NCBI GenBank assembly: GCA_903821605.1
Contig: CAIJLZ010000002.1
Location: 1 to 43,370, forward strand
Length of the DNA stretch: 43,370 bases
Source of the DNA: an uncultured Sphingomonadales bacterium
Lineage (GTDB): Bacteria; Pseudomonadota; Alphaproteobacteria; Sphingomonadales; Sphingomonadaceae
Direction: 5' to 3'
Made by a program: the position numbers and the translations under genes. This document shows positions 30,498 through 42,282 of this stretch, in pieces. The notes beneath the pieces were generated by a model that saw nothing but the letters and a program-made list of their open reading frames with translations, made no database searches and was not told the origin of the DNA. How positions within the stretch are numbered: position 1 is the stretch's first letter; each line of letters begins with the position of its first letter.

Positions 30498-31964
30498 TTA
30501 CGGGCCATAGATGATCAGCTTGACCTTCTGGCCCGGTGTCAATCGGCTGTTTTGGTCAAGCGCGTTCAGCGTCAAAAAGCGTTCCAGCCGGTAATCGCTA
30601 TAGGCCATGCGGGCCGAGAGTGACGCGGGCGTATCTCCGGCCTTAACCGCCACCACATCGACAACGCGCGGCTTGATCGCCTTAGCCTCGGCATCGCTCA
30701 TCCGGCTGAAGCTGTTGACCAGTGATGCCAGCGGGCCGGTGCCTTGTCCTGCCGGGGCGATGGTCATGAAATGATAGGCCATCGGACCGAAATCATAGGC
30801 GGTGACCACGACATCAACCTGACCCGACGCATTATTGGCGCGCGCGCTGGCTTGGGCGGCGTGAATGCCATTGATCTCGATATTGCGGATCTCGCTATAA
30901 TTGATCGTGCTATTGCCCGCGATGGATTTGAACACCGCATCAATATATCCGGCCAGCCCATTGCCCGGCATCCGTCCTGCAGAAAATTGGGCCTTGGCCC
31001 CGCTGCCGCTGATCGTCACCGCCTCGGTGCCGTTGACGATCTGATAACCCGCCGGTGCAGCAAATTTCAGCTTGAGCACGGGATGGAGGAATTGCTGGCC
31101 GCTGACAAAACCTTCCTTCGGGTCATCGTCATAGAGCATGCCATCCAGCATATTGAGAAACGCGTCGCGGTTGCGCGCGCCTTTGCCTTGCGGGATGCCG
31201 GTGGCGCTGGCCTGCTTGCGGGCGCGGGTGACGCGGTCGGTGCTGTTCGGATGGGTGCTGGCCCATGCCGGAATGTTGCGCGCTTGGCCTGAAAGCCGCG
31301 ACTGGAGCGCTGTTTCAGCCCCAAGCGAGGCGAGCATGCTGGAGGCGGCATAGGGATCATAGCCACCGCGTGCGAGATAGGTCACGCCCAGATCATCGGC
31401 CTGATATTCCTGCTTGCGCGAAAAGCCGAGGGTGTAAAGCTGGGTGCCATAGCCTGCGAGCTGGCTCAACGCGGTGTTGCCGGTGAGCGCGCCGACCCCC
31501 ATGGAAAGAATCTGGCCAATGGTGGAGGTGGTGTTGCGCTTGGCCGAATGGCGGGCCGCGACATGGCCGACCTCATGCCCCATCACGGACGCCAGTTCCG
31601 CCTCATCATTCATCAGCGCCAGCAATTGGCGCGTGACATAGACATAGCCGCCGGGGATCGCGAAGGCGTTTTCGACCGGCGAGTTGAGCAACGTCACGGT
31701 GAAATCGCCCTCGGCATTCGACAGGCCGGACTGAAGCGATATTTTCTTGCCGACGCGGGTAACATAGGTGGCCTGCGTGCCTTCATAGGCACCACCATAT
31801 TCGGCCAGCAGATCGGGGTGATATTTTGCGCCCTGCGCCTTTTCGCTGGGGGAAATCGCGCGCGGTGCGGCGCTTTTCGTGCTTTGCGCATCGCTTTGCG
31901 GGGCGTAGCTCGCGCTGCTGGCGAGGGCAATCGCGGTGAGGGCGATCAGGCCGTTGCGCATCAT
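30498..31964 (-). CDS. M48-family zinc metalloprotease with C-terminal LysM-like domain
   Basis: A 488-residue exported protease of the BepA/YfgC type. Residues 1-26 are a signal peptide. The zinc site is HEVGH at 130-134, with a third ligand E186 in EYQADD. Residues about 270-430 are an extra domain, and the last 50 residues (VKAGDTPASLSARM, then LTPGQKVKLI) resemble LysM, which would anchor it to peptidoglycan. It probably degrades or helps assemble outer-membrane proteins in the periplasm. The start at 31,964 is chosen for GGAG 8 bases upstream; the frame extending to 31,988 is unlikely. Confidence 0.9.
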   Translation of the reverse strand: MMRNGLIALTAIALASSASYAPQSDAQSTKSAAPRAISPSEKAQGAKYHPDLLAEYGGAYEGTQATYVTRVGKKISLQSGLSNAEGDFTVTLLNSPVENAFAIPGGYVYVTRQLLALMNDEAELASVMGHEVGHVAARHSAKRNTTSTIGQILSMGVGALTGNTALSQLAGYGTQLYTLGFSRKQEYQADDLGVTYLARGGYDPYAASSMLASLGAETALQSRLSGQARNIPAWASTHPNSTDRVTRARKQASATGIPQGKGARNRDAFLNMLDGMLYDDDPKEGFVSGQQFLHPVLKLKFAAPAGYQIVNGTEAVTISGSGAKAQFSAGRMPGNGLAGYIDAVFKSIAGNSTINYSEIRNIEINGIHAAQASARANNASGQVDVVVTAYDFGPMAYHFMTIAPAGQGTGPLASLVNSFSRMSDAEAKAIKPRVVDVVAVKAGDTPASLSARMAYSDYRLERFLTLNALDQNSRLTPGQKVKLIIYGP

Positions 31965-32030
31965 TTTGCTGTCTCCACTTTCCGGCATTGGGGGTCATTA
32001 CGCCAAAGAACGATGAACGGTTGCTGAGCA

Positions 32031-34145
32031 TCACGCATCCGGGCGACGGACTCGAGCGGGCCGTTCCCATGGATGATCCCCCACGGCGCTCTTGCCATAG
32101 CGGACCTGCCACCGGGAAAGCACAAGCATTCCACCCCCCATTTCGTCAAGCGTCTCGCGATCCCATCGCAATTTGCGAGGCTGGCAGGCTGGGGGTAGAC
32201 GACGCGGCGCGATCACCAGATCAAGCCCGGCGCACCATTGGGTGAAGGCCTGCCAAGGCAGCATATTGTCTGATCGGATAAAGCCGATGGTCGTTGCCCG
32301 CCCATCTCGCCATAGTTGGACCGTGCAGGCATCGGGCGAACAGTCCACGCCGGGGTGGCTGTCCATCGCGCGCAATTGCAACTGATCAAGCCCGGCGGAT
32401 TCGGCCAGCGCGTCCCGTACGAAATCGCCCGCCCGGTCACGCAGCAGCAGGACCGCGCCATCATCAAGGCGGACGAGCGCATGGCGGCCGTCGCGCGTCA
32501 CGATCAGGTCCGGGGCGGGGGCAAGCGCCGCGAGCACGCTCGCCACACCCACCGGCACCAGCCCAAGCCAGCGCCAGCCGGTCTGCCAAAGCAACAGCCA
32601 CAGGCCGCCGAAGATGAACAGCGCAAAGGACCACATCGGCATCGCCGCCAGCAACAAGGTCGAGCCGGGCAGGCTGGCGGCTTGCGTGGCAAGTTCGAGC
32701 AGCAGATGAATGGCCTTGCCCACGAGCCACCAGCAAGGCGCGCCCAGCCCGATCAGATCGAGCAGCAGCGCCAGCCCGGCCAGCGGCATGATCGCAAAGG
32801 TCGTTAACGGAATGGCGAGAATATTGGCGAACACGCCATAAAGTCCGGCGCGATGAAAATGGAACAGCACAATCGGGGTGAGTATCAATTCCACCGCAAA
32901 GCCGCTGAGCAATAGCATCGCCACGGCGCGCGCCAATCGGTGTGTCTGCGGCTCTTCCCGCCGTTCGAAGCGATGACGGATGACAGGATGTTCATGCAGC
33001 GCGACCAGCACAACAATCGCGGCAAAGCTCATCTGGAAGCTGGGGCCGACCAGCGCTTCCGGCCAGAGCAGCAAGACGATCATGGCGGCGGTGGCAACCA
33101 GCCTCAGGCTGACGGCGCGGCGGCCAAGTGCCATGCCGGTCAATACCAACAGCGCGGCAAGGCACGATCGCACGGCAGGCACCTCGGCCCCGGTCAACAG
33201 GGTATAGAGGATCGCCATCAGCGCGCCGATGGCGGCACTGATCAAGGGCAGTGGCCATCGGAGCGCCAATCGCTCGCTCAGGGCGAGGAGCGCAAGGGCG
33301 AGCGCCATGCTGGCGCCAACCACGGCCGTGATATGCAGGCCGCTGACGGACAGCAGATGCGCCAGTCCGCTCGCGCGCATCGCTTCGGCATCATCTGGTG
33401 CAATCCGCCCTGTGCTGCCGACCGCAAGCGCAACCGCAATCCCGCCCTCGCGCGGTGGCAGGCGGGTGGCGATATGATCCGCGATCCGGTTACGCAGGCG
33501 ATCAAGCCGCTGCGCGAAAGTGTCCGGATCGGCGGTGCTGATGATGATGGGGCGATCCAGCATCGTCCCCGTCGCGCCGATTTGCTGGAACCACGCGCTG
33601 CGGGCAAAACTATAGCCGCCGGGCAGCATGGCCGGGGCAGGGGGCATTAATCTCGCCCGCAGGTGCATCACGGTACCGGCAGGCCATAGGCCGGGCGTGC
33701 TGCTTCCCGGCGCGATTTGCGCACTGATCCGCAGCCGGGCAGGCAGGTCGTTGCGGCCAAGTGGTGCGACAATATAGCGCAATTTTTCGTCCGCCGCGCG
33801 ATCTTCGGCGGACAGAATCCGGGCGTCAAACGCGGTGACACGCGGGCCATCCAAGATCGGTGCGGCCAATCGCTCCGCCCGCCACCAGGCGCTTGTCAGG
33901 CCAAGCGCGGCAGTGACGCCGAGGATGATCAGGCTGCGCCCCGTCCAGCGCGACTGGCCGAGCGCCACGCCCAGCGCCGCGATGCTGGCGAACAGCAAGA
34001 CCATGGCGATCCAGTCCGCGCGGTGCGGCAGCGCAAACCAGCAGCCAATGCCGCCGCCGAGCGATACCGGCAACCAGAGCGGCAATTGGTGCCGTTCGCG
34101 CCCGAGCCATGTGTCGAGCGCGACATGAATCTGGGAGAGATCCAT
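32031..34145 (-). CDS. comEC: ComEC/Rec2-family inner-membrane protein
   Basis: About 704 residues. A DUF4131-type N-terminal region with membrane helices is followed by an OB-like soluble part (about 90-190). The Competence domain comes next, with many helices and the conserved [17 protein letters not shown] near residue 275. ComEC forms the channel that brings single-stranded DNA across the inner membrane during transformation. The C-terminal soluble part (about 560-704) shows no HxHxDH motif, so the metallo-beta-lactamase nuclease domain of longer ComEC proteins is missing or replaced. Starts at 34,145 and 34,190 both lack a clear ribosome site. It is divergent from gltX. Confidence 0.88.
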   Translation of the reverse strand: MDLSQIHVALDTWLGRERHQLPLWLPVSLGGGIGCWFALPHRADWIAMVLLFASIAALGVALGQSRWTGRSLIILGVTAALGLTSAWWRAERLAAPILDGPRVTAFDARILSAEDRAADEKLRYIVAPLGRNDLPARLRISAQIAPGSSTPGLWPAGTVMHLRARLMPPAPAMLPGGYSFARSAWFQQIGATGTMLDRPIIISTADPDTFAQRLDRLRNRIADHIATRLPPREGGIAVALAVGSTGRIAPDDAEAMRASGLAHLLSVSGLHITAVVGASMALALALLALSERLALRWPLPLISAAIGALMAILYTLLTGAEVPAVRSCLAALLVLTGMALGRRAVSLRLVATAAMIVLLLWPEALVGPSFQMSFAAIVVLVALHEHPVIRHRFERREEPQTHRLARAVAMLLLSGFAVELILTPIVLFHFHRAGLYGVFANILAIPLTTFAIMPLAGLALLLDLIGLGAPCWWLVGKAIHLLLELATQAASLPGSTLLLAAMPMWSFALFIFGGLWLLLWQTGWRWLGLVPVGVASVLAALAPAPDLIVTRDGRHALVRLDDGAVLLLRDRAGDFVRDALAESAGLDQLQLRAMDSHPGVDCSPDACTVQLWRDGRATTIGFIRSDNMLPWQAFTQWCAGLDLVIAPRRLPPACQPRKLRWDRETLDEMGGGMLVLSRWQVRYGKSAVGDHPWERPARVRRPDA

Positions 34146-34260
34146 GTTTGATTGCGCCCAACGCGTAATCCGCGCAGCAGATGGTTCCATCCGCGCTGAA
34201 AATGGTTTAGGGCCGCGCTGGTCCGATCCGGGCATCCCACGGTTTTGCGAGGTGAAGCGC

Positions 34261-35688
34261 GTGAGCGCAAGCGAGAATTCTTCAACGATTGTAACACGTT
34301 TTGCCCCGTCGCCTACGGGCTTCCTGCACATTGGCGGTGCGCGCACAGCGTTGTTCAACTGGCTTTTCGCCCGCCATCACGGCGGAAAATTCCTGCTGCG
34401 CATCGAGGATACGGATCGAGCCCGCTCGACCCAGCCCGCGATCGACGCGATTATCGACGGCATGCGTTGGCTGGGCCTCGACTGGGACGGCGAGCCGGTG
34501 TTCCAATTCGCCCGCGCCGCGCGTCATGCCGAAGTGGCCTATCAGATGCTGGAAACAGGCCACGCCTATCGTTGCTTCGCCACGTCGGAGGAACTGGAGG
34601 CGATGCGTGCCGAACAGCGCGAGAAGAAGCTGCCGATGCGCTATGATGGCCGCTGGCGTGACCGTGATCCGTCGGAGGCACCAGAAGGCGCGCCGTTCGT
34701 GATCCGGATCAAGGCCCCGCGCGACGGTGCTGTCACGATTCACGACCGGGTGCAGGGCGATGTCACCGTTCAGAATGCGGAACTGGACGACATGATCCTG
34801 CTGCGTTCCGATGGCACGCCAACCTATATGCTGGCGGTGGTGGTCGATGACCATGACATGGGGGTGACCCATGTGATTCGCGGCGACGACCATCTCAACA
34901 ACGCCTTCCGTCAATTGACGATCTATCGCGCCATGGGCTGGCCGGAACCGGTCTATGGCCATGTGCCGCTGATTCATGGGGCGGATGGGGCCAAGCTGTC
35001 CAAGCGTCATGGTGCCCTTGGTGTCGAGGCCTATCGTGACGAGATGGGGATGCTGCCGGAAGCGGTGTGCAACTATCTGCTCCGGCTTGGCTGGGGCCAT
35101 GGCGATGACGAGATCATCAGCCGCGAGGAAGCGGTGCGGTGGTTCGATATCGGCGATGTCGGCAAGGCACCATCGCGTTTTGACCAGAAGAAGCTGGAAC
35201 ATGTGAACGGCCATTATATCCGCGAGTCGGACAATGGTCGGCTTGCAAGCTTGGCGCGGCAGGATGTGGAGGCCGGAATCGGTCGCCAAATCACCGATTT
35301 AGAGGCGGATGTGTTGCTCCGCAGCATGGAATTTATCAAGCCGCGAGCCAAGAATCTCAAGGAAATTGCCGCATCAGCATTGTTTTTGTTTCGCAATCGC
35401 CCAATTGCCATGGACGAAAGCGCAAAAGCGCTGCTAGACGAACCCGCTAGGACGATGCTCGGACTCGCCCTTACGGCGCTTTCGTCGCTCGATGACTGGT
35501 CGGCAGATGCCCTTGATGGGGCGGTGCGGCAGGTCGCCGAGGATGCGGGGGTCAAGCTTGGCAAGATAGCGCAACCGTTGAGGGCGGCGCTGACAGGCCA
35601 GGCGACAAGCCCGGGCATTTTTGATGTGTTGTTGCTGCTCGGCCGGGAAGAAAGCCTTGGCCGTATCAGCGATCAGTTGACGAATTGA
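34261..35688 (+). CDS. gltX: Glutamate-tRNA ligase
   Basis: A 475-residue class I aminoacyl-tRNA synthetase that charges tRNA with glutamate. The HIGH motif is [12 protein letters not shown] near residue 19 and the KMSKS equivalent is AKLSKRHG near 244. Length is normal. The GTG at 34,261 is chosen because GAGG lies 8 bases upstream and the fold starts directly after; a far upstream ATG at 34,144 would overlap the ComEC start. It is followed by gltA 17 bases on, so the two are probably co-transcribed. Confidence 0.95.
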   Translation: MSASENSSTIVTRFAPSPTGFLHIGGARTALFNWLFARHHGGKFLLRIEDTDRARSTQPAIDAIIDGMRWLGLDWDGEPVFQFARAARHAEVAYQMLETGHAYRCFATSEELEAMRAEQREKKLPMRYDGRWRDRDPSEAPEGAPFVIRIKAPRDGAVTIHDRVQGDVTVQNAELDDMILLRSDGTPTYMLAVVVDDHDMGVTHVIRGDDHLNNAFRQLTIYRAMGWPEPVYGHVPLIHGADGAKLSKRHGALGVEAYRDEMGMLPEAVCNYLLRLGWGHGDDEIISREEAVRWFDIGDVGKAPSRFDQKKLEHVNGHYIRESDNGRLASLARQDVEAGIGRQITDLEADVLLRSMEFIKPRAKNLKEIAASALFLFRNRPIAMDESAKALLDEPARTMLGLALTALSSLDDWSADALDGAVRQVAEDAGVKLGKIAQPLRAALTGQATSPGIFDVLLLLGREESLGRISDQLTN

Positions 35689-35705
35689 GAAGGTTGGAGA
35701 CTGAC

Positions 35706-36992
35706 ATGGGGAATGAGGCAGCACGGCTCGAACTCGGGGGCAATGCGTCGGATTATAAGGTCCTGTCCGGCACTGTTGGCCCGGATGTGGTCGATATTCG
35801 GAAATTATACGCCAATACCGGTGCGTTTACCTACGATCCCGGCTTCACCTCGACCGCAAGCTGCGAGTCCAAGATCACCTATATTGATGGTGATGAGGGC
35901 GTGCTGTTGCACCGTGGCTATCCGATCGATCAGCTCGCTGAACAGTCGAGCTTCATGGAAGTCGCCTATCTCCTGCTGAACGGTGAACTGCCGAGCAAGG
36001 ACAAGCTGGACAGCTTCACCCGCACCATCAGCCGCCACACCATGCTGCATGAACAGCTGGCGACCTTCTATCGCGGTTTTCGTCGCGATGCGCACCCGAT
36101 GGCGATCATGTGCGGTGTTGTTGGCGCGCTGTCGGCTTTCTATCACGATTCGACCGACATCAACGATCCGTATCAGCGCATGGTGGCCTCGCACCGCCTG
36201 ATCGCGAAGATGCCGACGATTGCGGCGATGGCCTATAAATATTCGGTCGGTCAGCCGTTCATCTATCCGGATAACACGCTGAGCTATACCGGCAACTTCC
36301 TGCGCATGACCTTTGGCGTGCCGGCGGAAGAATATGTGGTTGACCCCGTCGTCGAAGCGGCGATGGATAAGATCTTCACCTTGCATGCTGACCATGAACA
36401 GAATGCGTCGACCTCGACCGTGCGTCTTGCCGGTTCGTCGGGCGCCAATCCGTTCGCCTGCATCGCGGCGGGCATTGCCTGTCTGTGGGGCCCGGCACAT
36501 GGCGGCGCCAACGAAGCTGCGCTCAACATGTTGCGTGAAATCGGTACCGTTGATCGTATCCCGGAATATATCGCCCGCGCCAAGAATAAGGACGATCCGT
36601 TCCGCCTGATGGGCTTTGGTCACCGCGTTTACAAAAACTACGATCCGCGTGCCAAGGTCATGCAGAAGACCGCGAATGAAGTGCTGGAGCGCCTTGGCGT
36701 CAAGGATCCGATCTTCGACGTGGCCCGCGAACTGGAACAGATCGCACTCAACGACCCGTATTTCGTCGAGAAGAAGCTCTACCCGAATGTGGACTTTTAT
36801 TCGGGCGTGATCCTGTCGGCGATTGGCTTCCCGACCACCATGTTCACCGTGCTGTTCGCGCTCGCCCGGACCGTGGGTTGGGTGGCGCAGTGGAACGAGA
36901 TGATCTCGGACCCCGAACAGAAGATCGGCCGTCCGCGCCAGCTTTATACCGGCGCGACGTTCCGCGATTACGTCCCGGTCGACAAGCGCTAA
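35706..36992 (+). CDS. gltA: Citrate synthase, type II
   Basis: A 428-residue first enzyme of the citric acid cycle, joining acetyl-CoA and oxaloacetate. Catalytic residues appear in the conserved segments [23 protein letters not shown] and [16 protein letters not shown], with the catalytic aspartate in the C-terminal NVDFYSG. The N-terminal domain (about 1-60) is typical of NADH-sensitive type II enzymes. The ATG at 35,706 follows GGAG. It is downstream of gltX and ends in a very strong terminator. Confidence 0.97.
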   Translation: MGNEAARLELGGNASDYKVLSGTVGPDVVDIRKLYANTGAFTYDPGFTSTASCESKITYIDGDEGVLLHRGYPIDQLAEQSSFMEVAYLLLNGELPSKDKLDSFTRTISRHTMLHEQLATFYRGFRRDAHPMAIMCGVVGALSAFYHDSTDINDPYQRMVASHRLIAKMPTIAAMAYKYSVGQPFIYPDNTLSYTGNFLRMTFGVPAEEYVVDPVVEAAMDKIFTLHADHEQNASTSTVRLAGSSGANPFACIAAGIACLWGPAHGGANEAALNMLREIGTVDRIPEYIARAKNKDDPFRLMGFGHRVYKNYDPRAKVMQKTANEVLERLGVKDPIFDVARELEQIALNDPYFVEKKLYPNVDFYSGVILSAIGFPTTMFTVLFALARTVGWVAQWNEMISDPEQKIGRPRQLYTGATFRDYVPVDKR

Positions 36993-37022
36993 GCTTCTCA
37001 CCGGGCGGTTCGCCTGACATCG

Positions 37023-37058
37023 AAAACCCCGCTCTTCCGATGGGAAGGGCGGGGTTTT
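37023..37058 (+). terminator. Strong intrinsic terminator after gltA
   Basis: A stem of 16 pairs (AAAACCCCGC plus TCTTCC against GGAAGG plus GCGGGGTTTT, loop GATG) ends in TTTT. The A-rich start gives it activity on both strands, serving the convergent lexA as well. Confidence 0.92.
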
Positions 37059-37117
37059 CCCATGGCTCACAATCTGGGTATCGGCCAAGGGCACATCATG
37101 CCCGGCCTGTCGTTCTC

Positions 37118-37813
37118 TTAGTAGCGGCGCAGCAGACCGGCGAGCTTGCCCTGGATGCGCACTTGTTGTGGGCGATAGCGCTGCGGATCATAGGCGCGAT
37201 TGGCAGGATCGAGCCGAACCATCGACCCTTCCTTGCGGAAATATTTAAGGGTCGCCTCGCTATCGTCGATCAATGCGACCACGATTTCGCCGTCGCGCGC
37301 GGTTTCGGTGCGGCGGATCAGTGCATAGTCGCCGTCCAATATGCCCGCTTCGACCATCGAGTCACCGGCAACCTCAAGCGCATAATGTTCGCCCGGCCCG
37401 AGCAGGGCGGCAGGCACGGCCAATTGGCTTTGTCCTTCCATCGCCTCAATCGGCATGCCCGCCGCGATGCGGCCATGGAGCGGGATCTCCAACACATCAT
37501 TGGCGGCGGATGCGTGAGACTGCGGGGCAGGGGCGCGCGCCGCACCGAGATCAACCACATTCCCCGCATTAGCAGTGGACGCACGCGGGGCGGGTGCGCC
37601 TTCCGGCACCTTCGTGACTTCCAACGCGCGGGCGCGATTGGGCAGGCGGCGGATGAATTCGCGTTCTTCCAATGCCGAGATCAGCCGGTGCACCCCAGAT
37701 TTGGACTTGAGGTCCAACGCCTCCTTCATTTCCTCAAACGAGGGGGAGACGCCCGTTTCAGCGAGACGGTCGCGGATGAAGCAGAGCAGTTCAAGTTGCT
37801 TGGCAGTGAGCAT
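37118..37813 (-). CDS. lexA: LexA repressor
   Basis: A 231-residue SOS repressor. The N-terminal winged helix spans about 1-70 ([20 protein letters not shown]). The self-cleavage site is A118-G119 in HGRIAAGMP, and the Ser-Lys dyad is S152 (GDSMVEAG) and K190 (EATLKYF). A longer alanine/proline-rich linker (about 70-105) is typical of this lineage. The ATG at 37,813 is chosen over 37,828 because the helix-turn-helix starts there as in other LexA proteins. It represses DNA-repair genes until RecA triggers cleavage and represses itself through the upstream box. Confidence 0.96.
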   Translation of the reverse strand: MLTAKQLELLCFIRDRLAETGVSPSFEEMKEALDLKSKSGVHRLISALEEREFIRRLPNRARALEVTKVPEGAPAPRASTANAGNVVDLGAARAPAPQSHASAANDVLEIPLHGRIAAGMPIEAMEGQSQLAVPAALLGPGEHYALEVAGDSMVEAGILDGDYALIRRTETARDGEIVVALIDDSEATLKYFRKEGSMVRLDPANRAYDPQRYRPQQVRIQGKLAGLLRRY

Positions 37814-37834
37814 GGCCGGACCTTCCACTCAGAA

Positions 37835-37877
37835 GAACAGTGTTGGAACGTATAGGCAACATCGCGGAACAGGTCAA
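37835..37877 (-). promoter_or_regulatory. lexA promoter with SOS box
   Basis: On the minus strand, -35 TTGACC (37,877-37,872), a 17-base spacer and -10 TATACG (37,854-37,849) are followed by GTTC-N7-GTTC (37,849-37,835), the direct-repeat LexA box of alphaproteobacteria. The box directly follows the -10, so LexA would block its own transcription. The remaining part of 37,814-38,116 shows no gene; a weak TTGACC at 37,895 may belong to rpoB. Confidence 0.85.
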
Positions 37878-38116
37878 GCGCCCTCTGCTTTCGGTTGACC
37901 GGGCGGAAGGGGCGGTTTACAGGGTTTTCCAACGCCCGATCCATCCGGGACCGGCGGTGCATGCGCGGCACTGCCAACGAATAGGATGATTTGGGTTTCA
38001 GACGCGTTGAAAGCTGCGGTTTCCTCTTGGGGGCGACCTGCGGCTTTTTCGTGTTTTATGCGCAGGTCAAATGACTGAACTGCAACGGTTAATAGCGAAG
38101 AAGGCGACACGCACTC

Positions 38117-41100
38117 ATGGCTACCAAGGCGGCCCCATCGGGCTCTTCGAAGCGCATCCGCAAGGTGTTCGGCAACATCCACGAAGTCGTGGAAATGCCC
38201 AACCTGATCGAGGTGCAGCGCGAATCATATGAACAGTTCCTGCGCTCCAACCCGGCGACCGGCTATGTGTCCGGCCTGGAAAAGACGCTGCGCAGCGTGT
38301 TCCCGATCCGCGATTTCGCCGGTACGGCGGAATTGGATTTCGTGAACTACGAGCTGGAAGAGCCGAAGTACGATATCGATGAGTGCCGTCAGCGTGGCAT
38401 CACCTTCGCCGCCCAGATGCGCGTCACGCTGCGCCTGATCGTGTTCGAAGTGGATCCGGATACCGAGACCCGTTCGGTGCTCGATATCAAGGAGCAGGAC
38501 GTCTATATGGGCGATATGCCGCTCATGACCGAGAACGGCACGTTCATCATCAACGGCACCGAGCGCGTCATCGTGTCGCAGATGCACCGTTCGCCGGGTG
38601 TGCTGTTCGACCATGATCGTGGCAAGACCCATTCCTCGGGCAAATATCTCTTCGCTGCCCGCGTCATCCCTTATCGTGGTTCGTGGCTCGATTTCGAGTT
38701 CGACGCCAAGGATATCGTCAACGTCCGCATCGACCGCAAGCGCAAGCTGCCGGTCACGTCGTTGCTGTTCGCGCTTGGCCTCAACAGCGAGCAGATCCTG
38801 CATCACTTCTACAACATCACCTTCTGGGAACGTGGCCAGGGTGGCTGGCGCATTCCGTATCTGGCGGAAGCCTGGCGGAACCAGAAGCCGGCATTTGACG
38901 TCGTCAACGCCGAAACCGGTGAAATTGTCTTCGGTCAAGGCTCGAAGGTCAGCCCGCGCGCGGCCAACAAGGCGGCGAAGGACGGACTTGCCACGCTGTT
39001 GATTCCGACCGAGGAAATCTTCGGTCGCTATGCCGCGTCGGACCTGATCAACGAACAGACCGGCGAAATCTACATTGAAGCCGGTGACGAAGTGTCGCCG
39101 GAAAATCTCGAAAAGCTCGACAAGGCCGGGATCGACCGCCTCGAACTGCTCGACATTGATTATGTCAACACCGGCCCGTGGATGCGCAACACGCTGCGCG
39201 CCGACAAGGCGGAAGAACGTGATCAGGCGCTGGACTCGATCTATCGCGTCATGCGCCCGGGCGAACCGCCGACGAAGGAAACCGCCGAGGCGCTGTTCGC
39301 TGGCCTGTTCTTCGACAATGAGCGCTACGATCTCTCGGCCGTGGGCCGCGTGAAGCTCAACATGCGTCTTGGCCTTGATTGCCCGGACGATGTTACCACG
39401 CTGCGTTCGGAAGATATTTTGTCGGTCGTGAAGACCCTCGTCGACCTGAAGGACGGCAAGGGCGAAATCGACGATATCGACAACCTCGGTAACCGTCGTG
39501 TCCGTTCGGTGGGCGAACTGCTGGAAAACCAGTATCGCGTCGGCCTGCTGCGCATGGAGCGTGCGGTCAAGGAACGCATGTCCTCGGTCGATGTCTCGAC
39601 CGTCATGCCGAACGACATGATCAACGCCAAGCCGGCGGTGGCGGCTGTGCGTGAATTCTTCGGCTCGTCGCAGCTGTCGCAGTTCATGGATCAGACCAAC
39701 CCGCTGTCCGAAGTGACGCACAAGCGTCGTGTTTCGGCCCTCGGGCCGGGCGGTCTGACGCGCGAACGTGCGGGCTTCGAAGTCCGCGACGTTCACCCGA
39801 CCCATTATGGCCGTATCTGCCCGATTGAAACGCCGGAAGGCCCGAACATCGGTCTGATCAACTCGCTGGCATCGTTCAGCCGGGTCAACAAATATGGCTT
39901 CATCGAAACCCCGTACCGCAAGGTCATTGACGGCAAGGTAACGAGCGAAGTCGTCTATCTGTCGGCAATGGAAGAAGCCAAGCACACCATCGCGCAGGCT
40001 TCGGCCGAACTGAACGCGGATGGCAGCTTTGGCGAGGAACTGGTGTCGTCGCGTCAGGCTGGCGAATTCCTGATTTCGCCGCGCGAAAACATCACGTTGA
40101 TGGACGTGTCGCCCAAGCAGCTCGTTTCGGTCGCCGCATCGCTCATCCCGTTCCTGGAAAACGATGACGCCAACCGCGCGCTCATGGGCTCGAACATGCA
40201 GCGCCAGGCGGTGCCGCTGGTGCGTGCCGAGGCGCCGTTTGTTGGCACTGGCATGGAATCGACGGTGGCCCGTGACTCGGGTGCGGCGATTACTGCCCGC
40301 CGTTCGGGTGTGGTCGATCAGGTCGACGCCACCCGCATCGTGGTGCGCGCATCGGGCCAGGTCGAAGCTGGCAAGTCCGGCGTCGACATCTACACGCTGC
40401 AGAAGTTCCAGCGTTCCAACCAGTCCACCTGCATCAACCAGCGTCCGCTGGTGAAGGTGGGCGACATTGTGACCGGTGGCGACGTAATCGCCGACGGCCC
40501 GTCGACCGAACTGGGCGAACTGGCACTGGGTCGCATCTCGCTCGTCGCGTTCATGCCGTGGAATGGCTATAACTATGTAGTCTCGATCCTGATATCGGAA
40601 CGCATCGTGAAGGACGACGTGTTCACGTCGATCCACATCGATGAATTCGAAGTCATGGCCCGCGATACCAAGCTGGGGCCGGAAGATATCACCCGCGACA
40701 TCCCGAACGTCGGCGAGGAAGCCCTGCGCAGCCTCGACGAAGCGGGCATCGTCTATATCGGCGCGGAAGTCGAACCGGGTGACATTCTGGTCGGCAAGAT
40801 CACGCCAAAGGGTGAAAGCCCGATGACGCCGGAAGAAAAGCTGCTGCGCGCCATCTTTGGTGAAAAGGCATCTGACGTGCGTGACACGTCGCTGCGCTTG
40901 CCGCCGGGCGTGACCGGAACGGTTGTCGAAGTGCGCGTGTTCAACCGTCACGGCATCGACAAGGACGAACGTGCCATGGCGATCGAACGCGAGGAAATCG
41001 ACCGTCTCGCGAAGGATCGCGAAGACGAACGCGGCATTCTCAACCGTGCGACCTATGGCCGCCTGAAGGACATGCTGCTCGGCCAGATCGCCGCTGCAGC

Positions 41101-42259
41101 CCCGAAGGGCGTCAAAAAGGGTTCGGAAATCACCGCAGAGCTGATCGGCGAAGTCGAGAAGCACGAATGGTGGAAGTTCGCGGTGCAGGACGATGCGGTC
41201 CAGGCCGATCTCGAAGCGGTGAAGGCGCAGTATGATGAAGCCGTTGGCATCATCAACCGCAAGTTCGAAGACCGTCGCGAGAAGCTGGAACGCGGTGACG
41301 ATCTGGCACCGGGTGTGTTGAAGATGGTCAAGGTGTTCGTCGCGGTGAAGCGCAAGCTGCAGCCGGGCGATAAAATGGCCGGTCGTCACGGCAACAAGGG
41401 TGTCATCTCGCGGATTCTGCCGCAGGAAGACATGCCGTTCCTTGCAGACGGTACCCCGGTTGATATCGTGCTCAACCCGCTGGGCGTGCCGTCGCGCATG
41501 AACGTCGGGCAGATCTTCGAAACGCACCTCGGCTGGGCGGCGCGTGGTCTGGGTCGCCAGATTGCGTCCGCGCTGGAAGATTGGCGTGATGCCAATCGCG
41601 GTGTCGAGGGTGGGTCTCCCCCGTCGGCAGTGCGTGAGCGCATGAAGATCGTCTATGGCGATGTCTATGCCGGTGATATCGATAAGCGTAGCGATGCGGA
41701 AATCGTCGAAATGGCGGGCCTGCTGACCAACGGCGTGCCGATGGCAACGCCGGTGTTCGACGGTGCACGTGAAGCGGACGTTGCCGAAATGCTCGCGCTC
41801 GCGGGTCTCGACACATCGGGTCAGGTGGAACTGTTCGACGGTCGTACCGGGGATCAGTTCGACCGTAAGGTGACCGTCGGCTACATCTATATGCTGAAGC
41901 TGCACCACCTTGTGGACGACAAGATCCACGCGCGTTCGATCGGGCCGTACAGCCTCGTCACCCAGCAGCCGCTGGGCGGTAAGGCCCAGTTCGGTGGTCA
42001 GCGCTTCGGGGAAATGGAAGTGTGGGCGCTCCAGGCTTATGGTGCTGCCTATACCTTGCAGGAAATGCTCACGGTCAAGTCGGACGACGTGGTCGGCCGT
42101 ACCAAGGTCTACGAAGCGATCGTCAAGGGCGACGATACCTTCGAAGCGGGCATCCCGGAAAGCTTCAACGTGCTGGTCAAGGAAATGCGCTCGCTCGGCC
42201 TCAACGTCGAACTCAAGTCGATTGAGCAAGGCGATGATGTTGCCGAGGCAGCCGAATAA
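38117..42259 (+). CDS. rpoB: DNA-directed RNA polymerase beta subunit
   Basis: A full-length 1380-residue beta subunit of RNA polymerase. The rifampicin-binding cluster reads [21 protein letters not shown] followed by SALGPGG, with the wild-type D, H and S residues, so no classic resistance change is visible. The active-site and C-terminal segments [12 protein letters not shown] and [14 protein letters not shown] are intact. It lies after lexA, divergently, rather than after rplJ-rplL as in most bacteria. rpoC follows 72 bases later. Confidence 0.98.
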   Translation: MATKAAPSGSSKRIRKVFGNIHEVVEMPNLIEVQRESYEQFLRSNPATGYVSGLEKTLRSVFPIRDFAGTAELDFVNYELEEPKYDIDECRQRGITFAAQMRVTLRLIVFEVDPDTETRSVLDIKEQDVYMGDMPLMTENGTFIINGTERVIVSQMHRSPGVLFDHDRGKTHSSGKYLFAARVIPYRGSWLDFEFDAKDIVNVRIDRKRKLPVTSLLFALGLNSEQILHHFYNITFWERGQGGWRIPYLAEAWRNQKPAFDVVNAETGEIVFGQGSKVSPRAANKAAKDGLATLLIPTEEIFGRYAASDLINEQTGEIYIEAGDEVSPENLEKLDKAGIDRLELLDIDYVNTGPWMRNTLRADKAEERDQALDSIYRVMRPGEPPTKETAEALFAGLFFDNERYDLSAVGRVKLNMRLGLDCPDDVTTLRSEDILSVVKTLVDLKDGKGEIDDIDNLGNRRVRSVGELLENQYRVGLLRMERAVKERMSSVDVSTVMPNDMINAKPAVAAVREFFGSSQLSQFMDQTNPLSEVTHKRRVSALGPGGLTRERAGFEVRDVHPTHYGRICPIETPEGPNIGLINSLASFSRVNKYGFIETPYRKVIDGKVTSEVVYLSAMEEAKHTIAQASAELNADGSFGEELVSSRQAGEFLISPRENITLMDVSPKQLVSVAASLIPFLENDDANRALMGSNMQRQAVPLVRAEAPFVGTGMESTVARDSGAAITARRSGVVDQVDATRIVVRASGQVEAGKSGVDIYTLQKFQRSNQSTCINQRPLVKVGDIVTGGDVIADGPSTELGELALGRISLVAFMPWNGYNYVVSILISERIVKDDVFTSIHIDEFEVMARDTKLGPEDITRDIPNVGEEALRSLDEAGIVYIGAEVEPGDILVGKITPKGESPMTPEEKLLRAIFGEKASDVRDTSLRLPPGVTGTVVEVRVFNRHGIDKDERAMAIEREEIDRLAKDREDERGILNRATYGRLKDMLLGQIAAAAPKGVKKGSEITAELIGEVEKHEWWKFAVQDDAVQADLEAVKAQYDEAVGIINRKFEDRREKLERGDDLAPGVLKMVKVFVAVKRKLQPGDKMAGRHGNKGVISRILPQEDMPFLADGTPVDIVLNPLGVPSRMNVGQIFETHLGWAARGLGRQIASALEDWRDANRGVEGGSPPSAVRERMKIVYGDVYAGDIDKRSDAEIVEMAGLLTNGVPMATPVFDGAREADVAEMLALAGLDTSGQVELFDGRTGDQFDRKVTVGYIYMLKLHHLVDDKIHARSIGPYSLVTQQPLGGKAQFGGQRFGEMEVWALQAYGAAYTLQEMLTVKSDDVVGRTKVYEAIVKGDDTFEAGIPESFNVLVKEMRSLGLNVELKSIEQGDDVAEAAE

Positions 42260-42282
42260 CGGCTGCTTGCGCATCACCTGGA

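Noticed and set aside
34282-35289. A 335-codon minus-strand frame opposite gltX
   Set aside because: Antisense shadow of glutamate-tRNA ligase, with no ribosome site or domain.
35805-37094. A 429-codon minus-strand frame opposite gltA
   Set aside because: Antisense shadow of citrate synthase; composition is rich in His and Arg, with no recognisable fold.
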